From assembly GCA_964007475.1 (NCBI GenBank), contig OZ023274.1:95985750-96049749 (forward strand): a stretch of DNA of 64,000 bases, in the 5' to 3' direction. Positions 61,801-64,000 of the stretch are shown piece by piece. Position 1 is the stretch's first letter. Each line of letters begins with the position of its first letter. The DNA is from Hybos culiciformis (taxonomy: Eukaryota > Arthropoda > Insecta > Diptera > Hybotidae). The notes below the pieces were generated by a model. The model made no database searches, was not told where the DNA came from, and was given only the letters and a program-made list of their open reading frames with translations. A program made the position numbers and the translations under genes.

Positions 61801-62793
61801 AATTTAACAAATAATTTTTTTTTTGTATATTTATTTTGATATTTTATGGTCCCAAGAACATAAATCAACCAATTTGGAAATTTTTAAGCGATTCTAACCC
61901 AAACAAGGTAATTGTAATTCAAATATCATTTTCCGGTCAAAAAAATATATAAATTATACAGAAAACTTTATACTTAAAAAGAATAAAAAATAAAATCCTC
62001 GTTAGGTTTTTTGTACAAAAACACAAATCGGAAGCATAAAATGAACAATAAAATTTATCTTTTCCGGATTTATTTATATAAGTATATAATGTTGTTATAG
62101 TGAAACAAAATATTTTGCTCTTTTATTATGATTATATTTTGTTTGAATAATAGTTGTTAAAACTGCACAAATCAGTTGTTGTTTTTGTTATCAAGTATTA
62201 TGCACTTATAGATAATAATTTAAATCTAAAACATTATTCAACGTACAAGCAAAGAATTTCAAAAACAAAAATTGCACATTAGAAGATAATTTCAATATTT
62301 TTAGTCACAAAACAAAAATTCTCATTTTATATAATTTCATTTGGCTTCATTTACTTATGCAATAAAAATTTTCTATATAAATTGAAAAGCTTTAACGAAA
62401 CCCAATACACATTGCTCAAAAATTTATTCGTGTTTTTTTGTAATTTATTATAAAATCCTTGATTTCGTGGAGGATACTCTTAAGCAATAATTGAAGAAAG
62501 TTTCTTAATAAATAATTAAAATTTTCAATATTAAAATTTGAATTTGTATTTGTTTATTTAGCTTACACTGTGATCATACAAGAGAATATTTCAAGAATAT
62601 GTTTACATATATATCTATAATTATATATAAAAGCAAAATTATAAAGTTTTAGTGTTTTACAAATTACAAATAAAATAAAATTAATTTATCTACGAATATA
62701 TAAACCTTTTATAAGTCAAATTATCCATATTTATCATAAAAAGTAAAATTGTTATTAAAAAAAATTAAGAAGATTTCCAACATGTGAAAATCT
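58890..62793. other. Intergenic A+T-rich DNA, nothing recognised
   Basis: I read both strands for further odorant-receptor exons, which often occur in tandem, and found none. Microsatellites such as (AT)n near 60900 and 61695 are present. Confidence 0.5.
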
Positions 62794-63721
62794 TTAGGTA
62801 TTGAGTCTCTTCAAAACGGCGTAAAATGTATACGAACGCCTCAAGATCTGAAAATTGAAAAATATTTTTTAATGGACAATATTTTACAAAATTAGTCCTT
62901 TCTCAAAAATGTAATTTCCCAATTTTGTGATTTCATAAACATTGAATATGTTCATATTTCCAAATCAAACGTTTTAAAATTAGTCACAATGAACTTACAA
63001 TATACATTTTCTTACCCTTAAAAAAGTTTCCAAATTTAAATCAAATATAAATGTTTTTATTTTTATTCCATTCGAGTTTAACATTATTATGAGGCAAATT
63101 TTACGATATTTTATTGGCAAAGTGTACCAACTTGAATTGTAAACAGCAGTTGAAGTGTAATCGCTCTGTAATGAGAAAGTTTTGGGTTTTTTTTTATTTT
63201 TGTAATTTTTTACCGCAAATTTAGTGTGAAATTTTTTTTTTTTCGTACTTCAGTAAATATTTCATCCGCTATCACATGAATGAATAATTGAAATAGAATA
63301 ACAGCAACTGAATATCCAACCATAATTGGAATTTTCTCATTGCTAAGATCCTCAAACTGAAAGAAATAAAACTAATTTTTTTTTTCCAATTTTTTAATGA
63401 TTAAGGGATGAATAGGGATGAAAAATTAAAGTTATTAAGAATTATATTTTTATGGCAAAAAAAAAATTTTTAAATTCAAAATACTTACAGTCCAGCAATA
63501 AATGATTAAACAATTTAAAACAGAAAACTTCATAAATTCAAAAAATATTATTGGTGAGACCAATTTAAATAGGTTATGAATGTATCTAAAATATTATTTA
63601 ATATTGTGAATAAATTGATTGAAAGTCTTATTTGTTTTTATATAATTTACCTCTTGATATATAAGTGTTCAGCAATGCATGATTTAAAATGTGAATCTAG
63701 CTCTTTGTCTGACAGATTACT
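62794..63721 (-). CDS. Odorant receptor (7tm_6 family), C-terminal exons, 5' end outside window
   Basis: Ligand-gated odour-sensing channel subunit of sensory neurons that works with Orco. Five minus-strand exons with GT-AG borders and matching phases: 63651-63721, 63489-63585, 63249-63356, 63016-63165 and 62794-62847, giving 159 residues. They encode CIAEHLYIKRYIHNLFKLVS, then PIIFFEFMKFSVLNCLIIYC (a membrane segment), MVGYSVAVILFQLFIHVIAD (another), EIFTE, SDYTSTAVYNSSWYTLPIKY, RKICLIIM, and a last exon ending ILRRSYTFYAVLKRLNT. The order H-x-x-I...FSP/VSP, LFQL, E-S-x-x-x-x-x-A-x-Y-x-S-x-W-Y and the final SY-x-x-x-x-x-L is the insect odorant-receptor C-terminus. About 60 percent of a typical 380-400-residue receptor is missing beyond 64000. 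No stop or frameshift seen. Confidence 0.88.
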
Positions 63722-63918
63722 CTGTGAACATAAGAAAAAATGTTTAAAAGAAACATTTTGTTTTTTTTTACTAATTTATGAAGAATATTAGAAGGTAGTG
63801 TAAATAAAAGTATAAGTATGTATTGCGTTAAACAGAGTATATCATTGTGTAAAATGCAATAAATATTGTATTTCAAATGATAAATTAAACTTTTTAAAAT
63901 AATTTTTTTAGTATATAA

Positions 63919-64000
63919 CAGGGGTGGCCAACTTCATTAAATGTAAGATCGACTAATTTTTTATAAAATGTGTCGTGATCGATCTTATAAAATATTGATA
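63919..64000. mobile_element. Start of a hAT-like element, cut by the window end
   Basis: CAGGGGTGGCCAACTTCATT is a typical hAT terminal sequence, and AAGATCGACT/GATCGATCTT words follow as possible subterminal repeats. The preceding GTATATAA (63911-63918) would be the target duplication. The other end is outside the window, so this rests on one terminus. Confidence 0.45.

Noticed and set aside
1..64000. CRISPR arrays, bacterial operons, riboswitches, tRNA or rRNA genes
   Set aside because: None seen. All supported genes are spliced insect genes, and no tRNA-type internal promoter pair or cloverleaf was found by eye.

Overview
This is a very A+T-rich piece of an insect nuclear genome. It has long homopolymer tracts, GT-AG introns with short exons, and many small DNA transposons. 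The genes are insect genes: a trehalose transporter resembling Drosophila Tret1, epsilon-class glutathione S-transferases, an insect 1-Cys peroxiredoxin and an insect-type odorant receptor. The first three look most like Diptera when compared from memory, but the species cannot be named. Most of the window is intron or intergenic DNA, and most coding sequence sits in exons too short to show as long open frames.

Layout. 3.0-14.6 kb (+): trehalose transporter gene. Three exons of a long cytoplasmic N-terminal region are followed by an 8.8-kb intron that contains the alternative first exon of a short isoform, then by the shared membrane-spanning exons. 16.3-16.8 kb: a small hAT element carrying a transposase dimerisation relic. 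17.35-17.50 kb (-): first coding exon of a Roc2/Rnf7 RING-box protein; its RING-completing exon was not found. 17.8-18.2 kb: a Harbinger-type MITE. 18.4-36.9 kb: a desert with no recognisable gene. 36.9-37.4 kb: a hAT MITE. 37.9-43.9 kb (+): an epsilon GST cluster with two intact genes, two broken copies and one exon-1 fragment, arranged as two tandem ~2.2-kb duplication units. 45.6-54.2 kb: hAT MITEs, foldback elements and one orphan coding exon at 49.4 kb (+). 54.5-58.3 kb (-): a four-exon peroxiredoxin 6 gene whose introns hold a foldback and a hAT element. 62.8-63.7 kb (-): five C-terminal exons of an odorant receptor that continues past the window edge, near the start of another hAT-like element.

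Functionally, GST and peroxiredoxin 6 both use glutathione in detoxification and peroxide defence, and the transporter moves the insect blood sugar trehalose. Nothing in the sequence shows that these genes are co-regulated. The clearest unusual results are the GST cluster's recent history (an exon-cutting tandem duplication, a GC-AG intron shared by both copies, a probable conversion tract and two nearby disabling deletions), the odorant receptor hidden in tiny exons, the orphan Roc2 exon, and a set of elements with exact target-site duplications. Comparisons to known proteins are from memory; no database search was run.
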